Below, one piece after another: positions 29,471 to 38,977 of a DNA stretch of 64,000 nt; the first letter of the stretch is position 1, and each line of letters begins with the position of its first letter. The notes under the pieces were generated by a model. It saw nothing but the letters and a program-made list of their open reading frames with translations, was not told the DNA's origin and searched no databases. Made by a program: the position numbers and the translations under genes. This DNA comes from Candidatus Zhuqueibacterota bacterium (GTDB lineage Bacteria > Electryoneota > RPQS01), in NCBI GenBank assembly GCA_003818605.1, contig RPQS01000021.1:1-64000 (forward strand), given 5' to 3'.

Positions 29471-32125
29471 TCACTTCTCCCTATTTGAAGTTTGTTTGTC
29501 TTGCGCTATAAGAGTCTGCACTTGATTGCGGAGCACCGTCAGTTCCTTTTGCATTTCCTGATTCTGTTTGACGAGTTCCTGAATGGCCGCCAGCGCAATG
29601 CCGTCGGGATCAATGGTAGAAATGCCGAGGCTGTCTTCGCCGAGATGGAATGCCGCATAGAAATCTTGAGCCATCGGGCCGATGTGCTCGATGGAGGGAT
29701 CCTGCGCTTTATAGCTCCACTGCTTGATGGGAAGGGCTGTCACTTTTTCCAGAATCGAGCGCGTATCTACCAAGCGGATGTTGCGTTTTTTCGTGCTGTC
29801 AGATACGCCCACCCACGCGCTGGAACCAGCGGTCATTTTCATCCCGGAAGTTTTCGCCGCGTTGGTATAGAAATAGACGCCGCCGCTGGCGCGAACCACG
29901 AACAGATTATTCAACCATGCGGCACAGGTGTCGTTGGTTTGGTCCGCCCAGACGAAAGAGCCGTTGCCGTAGGCCTGTGCTTTTCGCCCGGCGGCAAAGG
30001 AGTACTCGCCCGTAGCATCGTTGTATTGTCCGCCGGGAATGGCAGCATACAAACCCGTGGCATTGTTGTCGTAGCCGCCCCCCACGGTTGCGCCGTAAGC
30101 GGTCGCGTCATTGTTGCCGCCGCCGGCAACCGTCGAATTGATCGCTGTGGCGCTGTTGTTGTAGCCACCGGCAATGGTAGCGTAGTTAGTATCCGCCACA
30201 TTGGAATAGCCGCCGCCGACAGTGGTGTATGAAAAATCCGTTTGATTGTCGTAGCCGCCGCTAATGACGTTATGGCTGCCGTTGGTCTCGTTGGAGTAAC
30301 CGCCGCCGATTACGGAGCCAGCCGCCGTGGTGGTGTTGCGGCGACCGCCGCCGATGAAAGAGTAGTCTCCCTGCGCGCTGTTGGAGTCTAAGTTTGACGC
30401 ACTGCCGCCGCCGCAAACGACTGCGTAGTCTCCGCGCGCACGGTTGTAGTACCCGCCTCCGACGAACGATTGCCACCCCCTCGCTTCGTTCTGGTAACCT
30501 CCTCCGATGAAGGCACCTTGACCGGCCGCGCGATTACGGTACCCGCCGCCAATCGCAGCGTAGCCTGTTGAGGCGACGTGTCCCGAGCCGCCGCCGATGA
30601 AGGAGTAGGGGGCGCTGGCGGAGTTCGAGTCAATGGCGTCGGACCCGCCGCCGCCCGCGACGGTGGCAAAGTAGCCCGCCTTATTATTTGTGCCGCCGCA
30701 CACAACAGCTCCCACGTCCCACGCTTGGTTGGACTGTCCGCCACCGACAAAGGCATCCTGACCGGCGACCCTGTTGCCTTGTCCGCCGCAGATCGCCGCG
30801 AACTGGCCGCTGGCTTCGTTGCTGGTTCCACCGGCTATCGTGGACGTCCAACCGATGGCTGCGTTGTTGTGACCACCGCCCACGACGGTGTAGAGATTAG
30901 CCGCGCGGTTATTTATGCCTCCGCCGATCGAGCTGTGCGTACTACTGGCTACGTTCTGCTGGCCGCCCGCCACGACCGCATAGGCGGCTCCGGCTGTGTC
31001 GGTCAGTCCTCCGCCGACAAACGAGTAGCTGCCGTACGCATAGTTTTGTTCACCACCGGCAACGATTCCAGCTTGTCCGAACACGCTGTTGTCTCTTCCG
31101 CCGCCGATGGTTCCGGCGATGCCGCCGACGCTGTTCATAGTTCCGCCGCCGATGGCGGAATAGGCTCTCCCTGCACCGTTGAGCGTGCCGCCGGCTATCG
31201 TGCTGGCGGTATCGGACGCCTCGTTGTACCAGCCGCCGGAGACTACACTATAGTCCGACCCTCCGGGAATCCAGTTGCGACGCCCTCCCCCGATAAAGCC
31301 GTACATGCTCTCGATGTAGCTCGAGTCCTCGGGATTGGGACCGCTGCCGCCCGCAATGGTGGAATAGGGACCGTAAACCTTGTTGTAGATCCCGCCCCCG
31401 ATCGTCGAGGCATAACCGAAGGCTGTGTTGTTTTCGCCTCCGGCGATGGTGGCGATGGGGCCCTGTGTCATATTGAAGATACCACCACCGATGGTACCGC
31501 GATACGATTGAACCGTGTTGTTGGCGCCCCCGCCGATCGTTCCATGGTTGTCCAGAACCTGATTCGCCGTGCCACCGCTTACGGTCGTGTACTGGGCATC
31601 GGCGTGGTTCCCTACGCCTCCGCCCACGGTGGAGTAATCACCGTTTGCCTGACTGTAGAATCCCGCCACATTAGCATAGCTGCCCGGATTCACGTTGCTA
31701 TCCCCGACATTCAGCTTACCACTAATCGTACCGCCGGTGGACCCATCCACCGTCCCGACGCGGTAGGCATAAGGCACCGATGCGAAGCGGACACGCGGTA
31801 CCATTTCCGTGTTCGAGCCGACTGTAATTCCGAGATAGCGCGATGTCTCGGTGAAAGAATCCGGTAACGCGAGGACGGATCCCAGCAGAACTCCGAATAG
31901 TCCCGCGCGTACCGTGCACGATGGTTGTGTTTCCGTCCACAATGCGATCCCGCCTGACGAGTTTTGGTACAGGCGAAAGGTCATAGACACCGTTGTGTCC
32001 AGCGGGGAACCGTCCGATGCTGTTAAAAAACCTTGATAATTGATCTGGCCGGGGACCGCAGCCGCCGGCACGCTTCCCGCACTCAGCAAGAAAAGGCAAA
32101 TGGTAAAGCAAAGAAACGAACGCAT
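29471..32125 (-). CDS. Giant surface protein: GGG-N-A-G head repeats plus C-terminal Peptidase_S74 domain (copy 3)
   Basis: INYQGFLTASDGSPLDTTVSMTF N-domain; tens of GGGxxNxAxGxYxTVxGG repeats; VSDSTKKRNIRLVDTRSILEKV...IGPMAQDFYAAF. Confidence 0.85.
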   Translation of the reverse strand: MRSFLCFTICLFLLSAGSVPAAAVPGQINYQGFLTASDGSPLDTTVSMTFRLYQNSSGGIALWTETQPSCTVRAGLFGVLLGSVLALPDSFTETSRYLGITVGSNTEMVPRVRFASVPYAYRVGTVDGSTGGTISGKLNVGDSNVNPGSYANVAGFYSQANGDYSTVGGGVGNHADAQYTTVSGGTANQVLDNHGTIGGGANNTVQSYRGTIGGGIFNMTQGPIATIAGGENNTAFGYASTIGGGIYNKVYGPYSTIAGGSGPNPEDSSYIESMYGFIGGGRRNWIPGGSDYSVVSGGWYNEASDTASTIAGGTLNGAGRAYSAIGGGTMNSVGGIAGTIGGGRDNSVFGQAGIVAGGEQNYAYGSYSFVGGGLTDTAGAAYAVVAGGQQNVASSTHSSIGGGINNRAANLYTVVGGGHNNAAIGWTSTIAGGTSNEASGQFAAICGGQGNRVAGQDAFVGGGQSNQAWDVGAVVCGGTNNKAGYFATVAGGGGSDAIDSNSASAPYSFIGGGSGHVASTGYAAIGGGYRNRAAGQGAFIGGGYQNEARGWQSFVGGGYYNRARGDYAVVCGGGSASNLDSNSAQGDYSFIGGGRRNTTTAAGSVIGGGYSNETNGSHNVISGGYDNQTDFSYTTVGGGYSNVADTNYATIAGGYNNSATAINSTVAGGGNNDATAYGATVGGGYDNNATGLYAAIPGGQYNDATGEYSFAAGRKAQAYGNGSFVWADQTNDTCAAWLNNLFVVRASGGVYFYTNAAKTSGMKMTAGSSAWVGVSDSTKKRNIRLVDTRSILEKVTALPIKQWSYKAQDPSIEHIGPMAQDFYAAFHLGEDSLGISTIDPDGIALAAIQELVKQNQEMQKELTVLRNQVQTLIAQDKQTSNREK

Positions 32126-32151
32126 GATATGGCTCCTTTTAAATGCCGTCC

Positions 32152-34356
32152 TTACGGCTTCTTCATAGCAACCGGCTCTGTGGACGAGCCGCCTCGACTG
32201 ACTAATTGCCGCATTTGCGTTTCGAGCTGTGCCATGCGTATTTCCAGCGCGGCGTTCTGCTCGCGAAGTTCTTTATTTTGTTTTTGCAGTTCCTGAATGG
32301 CCGCCAGAGCGATGCCGTCGGGATCAATGGTGGAAATCCCGAGGCTGTCTTCACCGAGACGGAATGCCGCATAGAAATCCTGCGCCATGGGGCCGATGTG
32401 ACGGATGGTTGGATCGGGCTGTGCTTTATAGCGCCACTCACTGATGGGAAGCTGCGCGACTTTCTCCAGCACGGTTTTCGTATCTACCCGACGAATGTCG
32501 GTTTTCTTCGTGCTGTCGGAAATGGCGACCCATGCGGTGGCTGCAGTGGGCAACTTCGCGCCGACAGTTGCTGCGGCATTGGTGTAGAGCTTGTATCCGC
32601 CTGATGCGCGAGCATTAAAACTGTTGATCGAGTCCGCAGGAATCGCGAAGACATTACTGGTACCATCGGCCCACACGAACTGACCGGTTCCCGCAGCATT
32701 GGCCTGGCGACCTGCCGCGAAGGAGTAGTTTCCGTCGGCAAAGTTGCTTTCGCCGCCGGGAACCATGCTGTACTTCCCGCCCGCGTGATTGTCAAAACCG
32801 CCGCTGACCGTACTATAGGAATTGCCCGCGCTGTTTTCGTCGCCTCCGGAAACGACAGCGCATAAGCCGCTGACGAAATTGCTGAAGCCGCCGCTGATCA
32901 CAGATTGTTCTCCGGTTGCATAATTCCCGTAGCCACCGCCGATCACCGATTCTTGCCCGGCAGCCCGATTTCCATGTCCGCCGCCGACCGTTGAGTAAGC
33001 GCCGATAGCCGAATTGGAATCATCTTCGATGGCTCCACCTCCGCCGCTAACCGTTGAGTACTCACCGCGGGCACGGTTAAATCCTCCTCCGCTAACCACA
33101 GCACCGAAGGAATGAGCCGAGTTCATAATTCCGCCGCCAATAGAGTATCCCACACCGCTGGCCGTGTTCAATTGTCCTCCGCTGATCGTAGCCCAGGCAT
33201 CCGAGGCGGCATTGGACTGACCGCCGCCGATGCTCGTGTACTGGTGGGCAGCGACGTTCTGCTTGCCGCCGCAAATCGCCGAGTATGCAGACATCGCCTG
33301 ATTGCTTTCACCCGCTCCCACAAAGGCAACATCGGACTCCGCCCTGTTTCCATAACCTCCGGCGATGGCGGAATACCATCCGGATCCAAGGTTGCGTGTT
33401 CCTCCGCCCACAAACGACCAGTTGGCACTCGCGGAATTGGAGTCAGTCAGAGTCGGACCGCCTCCGCCTGCGACGACGGAAAAGTCGCCGCGCGCGCGAT
33501 TGCTACGGCCGCTGCCGACTGAACTGTATAATCCAGTGGCTGTATTGTTATAGCCGCCGCCAATAGTTGAGGCGGTGCCGGAGGCGATGTTAACAGCGCC
33601 GCCGGCTACCGTGGCATACATGTTGGAGGCCTCATTCCACGAGCCACCGCTCACGATTGTATAAGCATTCGAAGCGCGATTATGGAGACCTCCCACTACG
33701 GCTGAGTGAATTCCATCAGCCATATTCTGGGAACCGCCGCCAACAAATGAATTCATTCCAATAGCGGAATTGGAATCGGTGCGCAACATACCCCCGCCGC
33801 CGCAGACAATCGAGTAATCTCCATAGGCGCGGTTATATCTGCCGCCTGTTATGCTGGCATGAGTGCCCGCTGCCGCGTTGCTCGATCCTACCACGATAGA
33901 ATTCAAGGGGGGGGGACTGTTTGGGCCTCCGACATTGAGACCATACGGGACATTAAGAATACTATAGATCGTTCCACCCCAAGCGCCATCCACCGACCTG
34001 ACACGATAGGCATACGGCACCGAAACGAAGCGTGTGCGGGGAGCCATTTCGCTGTTCGAACCAACCGTCACACCCAACCACACTTGTGCAAGGTGAAAGC
34101 TGTCGGGCACAGCCGAGACCGAGCCTAACAGCACGTTGAACACCCCCGCCCGCACGGTGCAGGACGGTTGAGTTTCCGTCCACAATTGCGTGCCGCCGCT
34201 ACTCGCATTATACATCTTGAACGACATGGACACCACCGTATCCAGCGGCGCGCCTGACGGATCAGTCAAGAATCCCTGATAGTTGATTAGCGATGGAGTT
34301 TCGGCAAAGACGCTCGCGGCAAAAAACGCAAACATACCCATAAGAAAATTTCGCAT
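32152..34356 (-). CDS. Giant surface protein: head repeats plus Peptidase_S74 domain (copy 2)
   Basis: Same architecture: INYQGFLTDPSGAPLDTVVSMSF ... ISDSTKKTDIRRVDTKTVLEKV ... IGPMAQDFYAAF. Confidence 0.85.
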   Translation of the reverse strand: MRNFLMGMFAFFAASVFAETPSLINYQGFLTDPSGAPLDTVVSMSFKMYNASSGGTQLWTETQPSCTVRAGVFNVLLGSVSAVPDSFHLAQVWLGVTVGSNSEMAPRTRFVSVPYAYRVRSVDGAWGGTIYSILNVPYGLNVGGPNSPPPLNSIVVGSSNAAAGTHASITGGRYNRAYGDYSIVCGGGGMLRTDSNSAIGMNSFVGGGSQNMADGIHSAVVGGLHNRASNAYTIVSGGSWNEASNMYATVAGGAVNIASGTASTIGGGYNNTATGLYSSVGSGRSNRARGDFSVVAGGGGPTLTDSNSASANWSFVGGGTRNLGSGWYSAIAGGYGNRAESDVAFVGAGESNQAMSAYSAICGGKQNVAAHQYTSIGGGQSNAASDAWATISGGQLNTASGVGYSIGGGIMNSAHSFGAVVSGGGFNRARGEYSTVSGGGGAIEDDSNSAIGAYSTVGGGHGNRAAGQESVIGGGYGNYATGEQSVISGGFSNFVSGLCAVVSGGDENSAGNSYSTVSGGFDNHAGGKYSMVPGGESNFADGNYSFAAGRQANAAGTGQFVWADGTSNVFAIPADSINSFNARASGGYKLYTNAAATVGAKLPTAATAWVAISDSTKKTDIRRVDTKTVLEKVAQLPISEWRYKAQPDPTIRHIGPMAQDFYAAFRLGEDSLGISTIDPDGIALAAIQELQKQNKELREQNAALEIRMAQLETQMRQLVSRGGSSTEPVAMKKP

Positions 34357-34397
34357 GATCGGAATCCCTTTGATTTATGGCGCGACTCTGAACCTGT

Positions 34398-36851
34398 TTA
34401 TCGTTGAGTTTTCTGTTTTCCTGCAAGAAAAGTTTGAACTGCCGAGCGCAGCTCGCGATTTTCCGCCTCCACGCGATCCAGCCGTTTGCATAGCTCCTGA
34501 ATCGCGGCCAGGGCGATACCGTCGGGATCAATGGTGGAAATACCTAAGCTGTCTTCACCGAGGTGGAAAGCAGTCCAAAAATCCTGCGCCATCGGGCCGA
34601 CATGTTCTATGGACGGATCCTGCGCTTTATAGCTCCATTGTTTGATGGGCAAGTTTGCCACTTTATCAAGCACTTGTTTCGTATCCACCAGACGGATGTT
34701 GCGCTTCTTGGTGGAATCGGAAATCGCTACCCACGCGCTGGAACCGGTAGTAAGTTTGGCTCCCGCCGTGCCTGATGTATTGGTGCGGAAATAGAATCCG
34801 CCAGTGGCGCGAGCCACGAATTCGTTGTTGTTCCAGCTCGTTACCGTGTCGTTCGTTTGATCTCCCCACACAAATGAACCATCGCCGTAAGCTTGCGCTT
34901 TGCGTCCGGCGGCGAAGGAATAGTTACCCAAAGTCACATTGTCGCGTCCACCCGGAATCGTAGCATAGCTTCCGCTGCACGAATTATTATACCCACCGCC
35001 GATTGTTGCAGCATAGCCGGAGTCGAGATTGCTGTATCCGCCGCCAATGGTTCCATAGTCGCTGCCGACCGCATTCCCACCGCCGCCGCCGATATTAGAC
35101 CCATAACCGAAAGCCCAATTTCGATATCCGCCGCTGATAACCGAATAATTGCCGCTCGCGCTGTTGGAATCCGTCAATATATCCCCACCGCCGCCGCCGA
35201 CAAATGCGAATTCGCCGCGCGCGCGATTGCGATTGCCGCCACAGATTACAGAGCCGTTTCCGACCGCGTAGTTATAGGCTCCGCCGCCGACAAAGGAATA
35301 AAGTCCTTGAGCAACATCGTTTAGCCCTCCCACCACGGCAGCGTAGTAGCCGACAGCAGAACAAGAATCGGCAGAAGAATTTCCGCCGCCGCCGGCCACC
35401 ACCGAATAATCTCCGCGCGCACGATTGTAGCTGCCGCCGCCAACACAGGAGCGGTTTCCGGATGCGATGTTGTAATAACCGCCGGAGACGGTCGCAGAAT
35501 AACCGGCCGTTTCGTTGTTGTAGCCGCCGCCGATGGTGCAGTTATTAGTATCGGCTTCGTTGGAATATCCTCCGGCGACGGTGGCATAATTGCCAAGAGC
35601 ATCGTTATTGCTTCCGCCGCCAACGGTGGTGTAATCATCCTGTGCGCTGCCGTTGAAACCGCCGGCGATGGTAGACGCATAGCCGTTTGCTGAATTGCTG
35701 TAGCCGCCGGACAGCGTGGCATAGGCATCATCAATATCATTATAGGCACCTCCGCCGAGGAAGGAATAGTTTCCAGTGACGATGTTGGTATAACCGTCAA
35801 CCACCGCACTATAGTTGCTGGGTACTAAATTTTCGGAACCGCCGCCGATGAAAGCATGGTTTCCGGTCGCCGCATTGCCGGTTCCCGATGCGCTATCGCC
35901 GCCGCCCGCTATCACGGAATACGGACCGGTGGCGAAATTCCATCTTCCGCCGCCGATTGTCGCATAGCTGGAATCGGCATGATTGGACCGGCCGCCGCCA
36001 ACCGTTGAGAAAGCACCATGTGCTGTATTCATAAATCCGCCGCTAATCGTCGCGTTCGTGTCGGATGCTGCATTGGAGCTACCGCCGCCAATCGCTGCCG
36101 ACCAACCGGAGGCTTCATTCGATCCACCGCCGCTCACCGTTGCGCTATTCGCCGTGGCGCGATTGTCGTAGCCTCCGCCGACAACCGTTTGGTTGCCGCC
36201 CGCTCGATTCGCAGAGCCGCCTCCGACAAACGCGGATTGACCCGATGCCGAGTTGGAATCGGCATAGAGACCATCACCGCCGCCGCAAACCACCGAATAT
36301 TCACCGCGCGCGAAGTTATAGCGCCCGCCCGCAACGGTGGAATAGGCACCGATTGCCTGATTGCTGTTGCCTGCGACAAACGCATTCGCTCCACTGTTGG
36401 AGTTGCCGATGCCGATATTGGCTTTGTTGGCAATGAACAACTGACTGTTGATGCTGCCGCCATAGGCTCCGTCAACGCTCTGCACGCGATATGCATAAGG
36501 GACTGTTAGGAAACGCGTGCGCGGCGTCATCTCCGTATTCGCGCCGACGGTCACACCCAGCCAGAGGGAATCATTGGAAAAAATGCCATAGTGCAGGAAA
36601 AGGGTTTCACCCAACTGCACGTCAAAGAGTCCGTTCGTGACCTGCACATTATTGTGAGTTTCGCTCCATACACTGGATCCACCTGCCGGCAACGGATAGA
36701 TGCTGAATGCGATGTTCACAAGTGTGTCCAATGGCGAACCGTCGGGGGCGGTTAAGAACCCCTGATAGTTGATTCGGCCGGGAACGGTGGCTGCCGATAG
36801 CATTCCTATAACAAGGAACAGCCATGCAACGATGTAAAAAAAGGTCTTCAT
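34398..36851 (-). CDS. Giant surface protein: head repeats plus Peptidase_S74 domain (copy 1)
   Basis: Same architecture: INYQGFLTAPDGSPLDTLVNIAF ... ISDSTKKRNIRLVDTKQVLDKV ... VGPMAQDFWTAF. Confidence 0.85.
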   Translation of the reverse strand: MKTFFYIVAWLFLVIGMLSAATVPGRINYQGFLTAPDGSPLDTLVNIAFSIYPLPAGGSSVWSETHNNVQVTNGLFDVQLGETLFLHYGIFSNDSLWLGVTVGANTEMTPRTRFLTVPYAYRVQSVDGAYGGSINSQLFIANKANIGIGNSNSGANAFVAGNSNQAIGAYSTVAGGRYNFARGEYSVVCGGGDGLYADSNSASGQSAFVGGGSANRAGGNQTVVGGGYDNRATANSATVSGGGSNEASGWSAAIGGGSSNAASDTNATISGGFMNTAHGAFSTVGGGRSNHADSSYATIGGGRWNFATGPYSVIAGGGDSASGTGNAATGNHAFIGGGSENLVPSNYSAVVDGYTNIVTGNYSFLGGGAYNDIDDAYATLSGGYSNSANGYASTIAGGFNGSAQDDYTTVGGGSNNDALGNYATVAGGYSNEADTNNCTIGGGYNNETAGYSATVSGGYYNIASGNRSCVGGGSYNRARGDYSVVAGGGGNSSADSCSAVGYYAAVVGGLNDVAQGLYSFVGGGAYNYAVGNGSVICGGNRNRARGEFAFVGGGGGDILTDSNSASGNYSVISGGYRNWAFGYGSNIGGGGGNAVGSDYGTIGGGYSNLDSGYAATIGGGYNNSCSGSYATIPGGRDNVTLGNYSFAAGRKAQAYGDGSFVWGDQTNDTVTSWNNNEFVARATGGFYFRTNTSGTAGAKLTTGSSAWVAISDSTKKRNIRLVDTKQVLDKVANLPIKQWSYKAQDPSIEHVGPMAQDFWTAFHLGEDSLGISTIDPDGIALAAIQELCKRLDRVEAENRELRSAVQTFLAGKQKTQR

Positions 36852-36896
36852 GGTACTCTCCTGAAAATATTTTTTTCTGAATTTTATTAGGGGGAT

Positions 36897-37055
36897 TCAA
36901 TCGCTCGGGGTAGATAGAAAAATCACCACCGTGTCCAGTGGTGATCCATCATTGTTTGTAAGAAATCCCTGATAGTCTATGGCATTGGGAATTGCCGAAA
37001 CTTCACCGAGTAATGCGAGCAGCGAGACGATGACTATTGCAGCTCGGGAGAACAT
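36897..37055 (-). pseudogene. Truncated fourth paralog of the S74 surface proteins (52 aa, absent from ORF track)
   Basis: Minus strand reads MFSRAAIVIVSLLALLGEVSAIPNAIDYQGFLTNNDGSPLDTVVIFLSTPSD*; signal peptide plus conserved N-terminal motif, then stop. Confidence 0.85.
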
Positions 37056-37289
37056 GGCACACCTCCAGGGCATAGAATTTTACAGCCGTCACGAGATAGA
37101 CCTATCTAAGTTAATATAGTATTATCCGTATGGGTTGTCAATGCAATTTCAAGGAAAAACTAAATTTGGCTGGCATTTATAATTCTCTGTATCAATTCAA
37201 TTATCATTTAATTATGTCGAAGACTTCGTAGACTTTTGAACGGATTTTACGCAGTTGACCCGTATTTGCCACACAAAGAGGCATAAACA

Positions 37290-37316
37290 AAAAACCCGGT
37301 ACAAGACCGGGCTTTT
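37290..37316. terminator. Bidirectional-looking hairpin terminator
   Basis: aaaacccggtacaagaccgggctttt. Confidence 0.65.
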
Positions 37317-37335
37317 CATGTGCAATTGCATTCCA

Positions 37336-38664
37336 CTACGGGCGTTCATTCCAGAGATGTTCGCGCGTTTCGGAAACGATGATTTTATTCAGAGCAATCA
37401 GACATACGAGATTCGGAATGGCCATTAAACCATTCGTGATGTCGGCAAACGTCCAAACTAATTTCAGAGACACAACCGAACCGACCATGACGGCGATCAC
37501 CCACAGAATGCGATAGTGTTTGACGCTTCGCGTGCCGAAGAGATATTCCGCGGCTTTCTCTCCACAGTATGACCAACCAAGAATCGTGGAGAACACAAAT
37601 GTGAGCAAGGCGATGGTGAGGACGACGGATCCTATAGCATGAAATTCTCCGAAGGCCGCCCGCGTGAGCGCGGCACCGTTCAGACCTTGCGTCCAGAAAC
37701 CGGAATTGACTACGACGAGTCCGGTCATCGCGCAGACCACAACCGTGTCCCAGAACGTTCCTGTGCTGGAAACGAGAGCTTGCCGCACGGGATTTTTCGT
37801 TTGTGCGGCGGCGGCCACGATGGGCGCGCTGCCCAAACCGGATTCATTGGAAAAAAGGCCGCGCGCAATTCCGTAGCGTACGGCCTCGCGCATGCCCGCG
37901 CCGAGAAATCCACCGATAGCCGCGTGTCCGGTAAAGGCGCTGGAGAAAATCAAGGAAATCGTTTGCGGCAGGGTGTCCGCTTTCACGATTAAAAAGAACA
38001 AACAGCCCGCGATATAGACGATAGCCATGAACGGAACCAGTCCTGCGCATACGCGGGCGATGGATTTGATTCCGCCGAGAATTACAAGTGCCGTGAATAT
38101 CGTCATGATGAGACCGCTGATCCACGGAGCAACGTGAAATGTTGCCTCAGCCATTGACGCGATGGAATTAGCCTGCACCATGTTGCCGATGCCGAAAGCG
38201 GAGATGGCCGTGAAAACTGCGAAGACAATCGCGAGCCATTTCTGATTCATGCCGCGTTCGATGGCATACATCGGCCCGCCGGAAAATTGCCCGGCGGAAT
38301 TTTTCACGCGATATTTAACGGCAAGCACGGCTTCGCCGTATTTGGTGGCAATGCCGAAAACACCGGTGAGCCACATCCACAAAACCGCTCCCGGACCTCC
38401 GGCGGCGACGGCCGTAGCCACACCGACGATGTTGCCCGTGCCGATGGTTGCGGCGAGTGCGGTCATCAGCGCGCCGAAGTGGCTGACATCGCCCTCACCT
38501 TCGCGTTTCCGCTCGAAGGAAAGCTTGATCGCTTTGCCGATGAACCGCTGGATGAAGCGCAGGCGGAAGGTGAGAAAAATGTGCGTGCCGAAAAGCAGAA
38601 CCAAAAGCGGCACGCCCCACACGAGATCGCTGACCTTACCGAAAAAATGTTCGAGGGATTGCAC
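37336..38664 (-). CDS. Alanine or glycine:cation symporter (AGCS) family protein
   Basis: GTGNIVGVATAVAAGGPGAVLWMWLTGVFGIATKYGEAVLAVKYR. Confidence 0.95.
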   Translation of the reverse strand: MQSLEHFFGKVSDLVWGVPLLVLLFGTHIFLTFRLRFIQRFIGKAIKLSFERKREGEGDVSHFGALMTALAATIGTGNIVGVATAVAAGGPGAVLWMWLTGVFGIATKYGEAVLAVKYRVKNSAGQFSGGPMYAIERGMNQKWLAIVFAVFTAISAFGIGNMVQANSIASMAEATFHVAPWISGLIMTIFTALVILGGIKSIARVCAGLVPFMAIVYIAGCLFFLIVKADTLPQTISLIFSSAFTGHAAIGGFLGAGMREAVRYGIARGLFSNESGLGSAPIVAAAAQTKNPVRQALVSSTGTFWDTVVVCAMTGLVVVNSGFWTQGLNGAALTRAAFGEFHAIGSVVLTIALLTFVFSTILGWSYCGEKAAEYLFGTRSVKHYRILWVIAVMVGSVVSLKLVWTFADITNGLMAIPNLVCLIALNKIIVSETREHLWNERP

Positions 38665-38925
38665 GGGACCCTCAACTTCTATAAAATAATGATACTAATC
38701 ACTTCTAGCAAAATTCACAAAAACATACTCGTAACATGCGGAATCTATTGACTATTGTCAAGAATTAATGTAGATTCGTATTATGATACAACATGACCTT
38801 CTGATTGCTATTCCTTGATTGCGGGATAGACACATCAGGAGGTCTTTCCTCTCTGAACAACAGCCATCACACGTTAATGGTATAATTATTAATGTGTTGA
38901 TCTTGTCTCGTTTCACATTCTCTGC

Positions 38926-38956
38926 TTGACATTAGCTTTTCTATATTGTACATTTG
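38926..38956 (+). promoter_or_regulatory. Candidate promoter of the HD/YwgA-like pair
   Basis: TTGACA, 17-bp spacer, TACATTTG; fits sigma70 (TTGACA-N17-TACATT) and the Bacteroidetes -7 box TAnnTTTG. Confidence 0.5.
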
Positions 38957-38977
38957 TTCAAATAGCATTTGGGTGAC

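Noticed and set aside
29492-31867. Long opposite-strand ORFs (246 aa and 429 aa) within the S74 surface-protein genes
   Set aside because: Produced by repeat structure and composition of the head-repeat DNA; the sense frame has signal peptide, repeats and S74 domain.
29900-36450. Regularly spaced DNA repeats that could suggest a CRISPR array
   Set aside because: The periodicity is in-frame protein repeat coding; there are no identical repeats with unique spacers and no cas genes.
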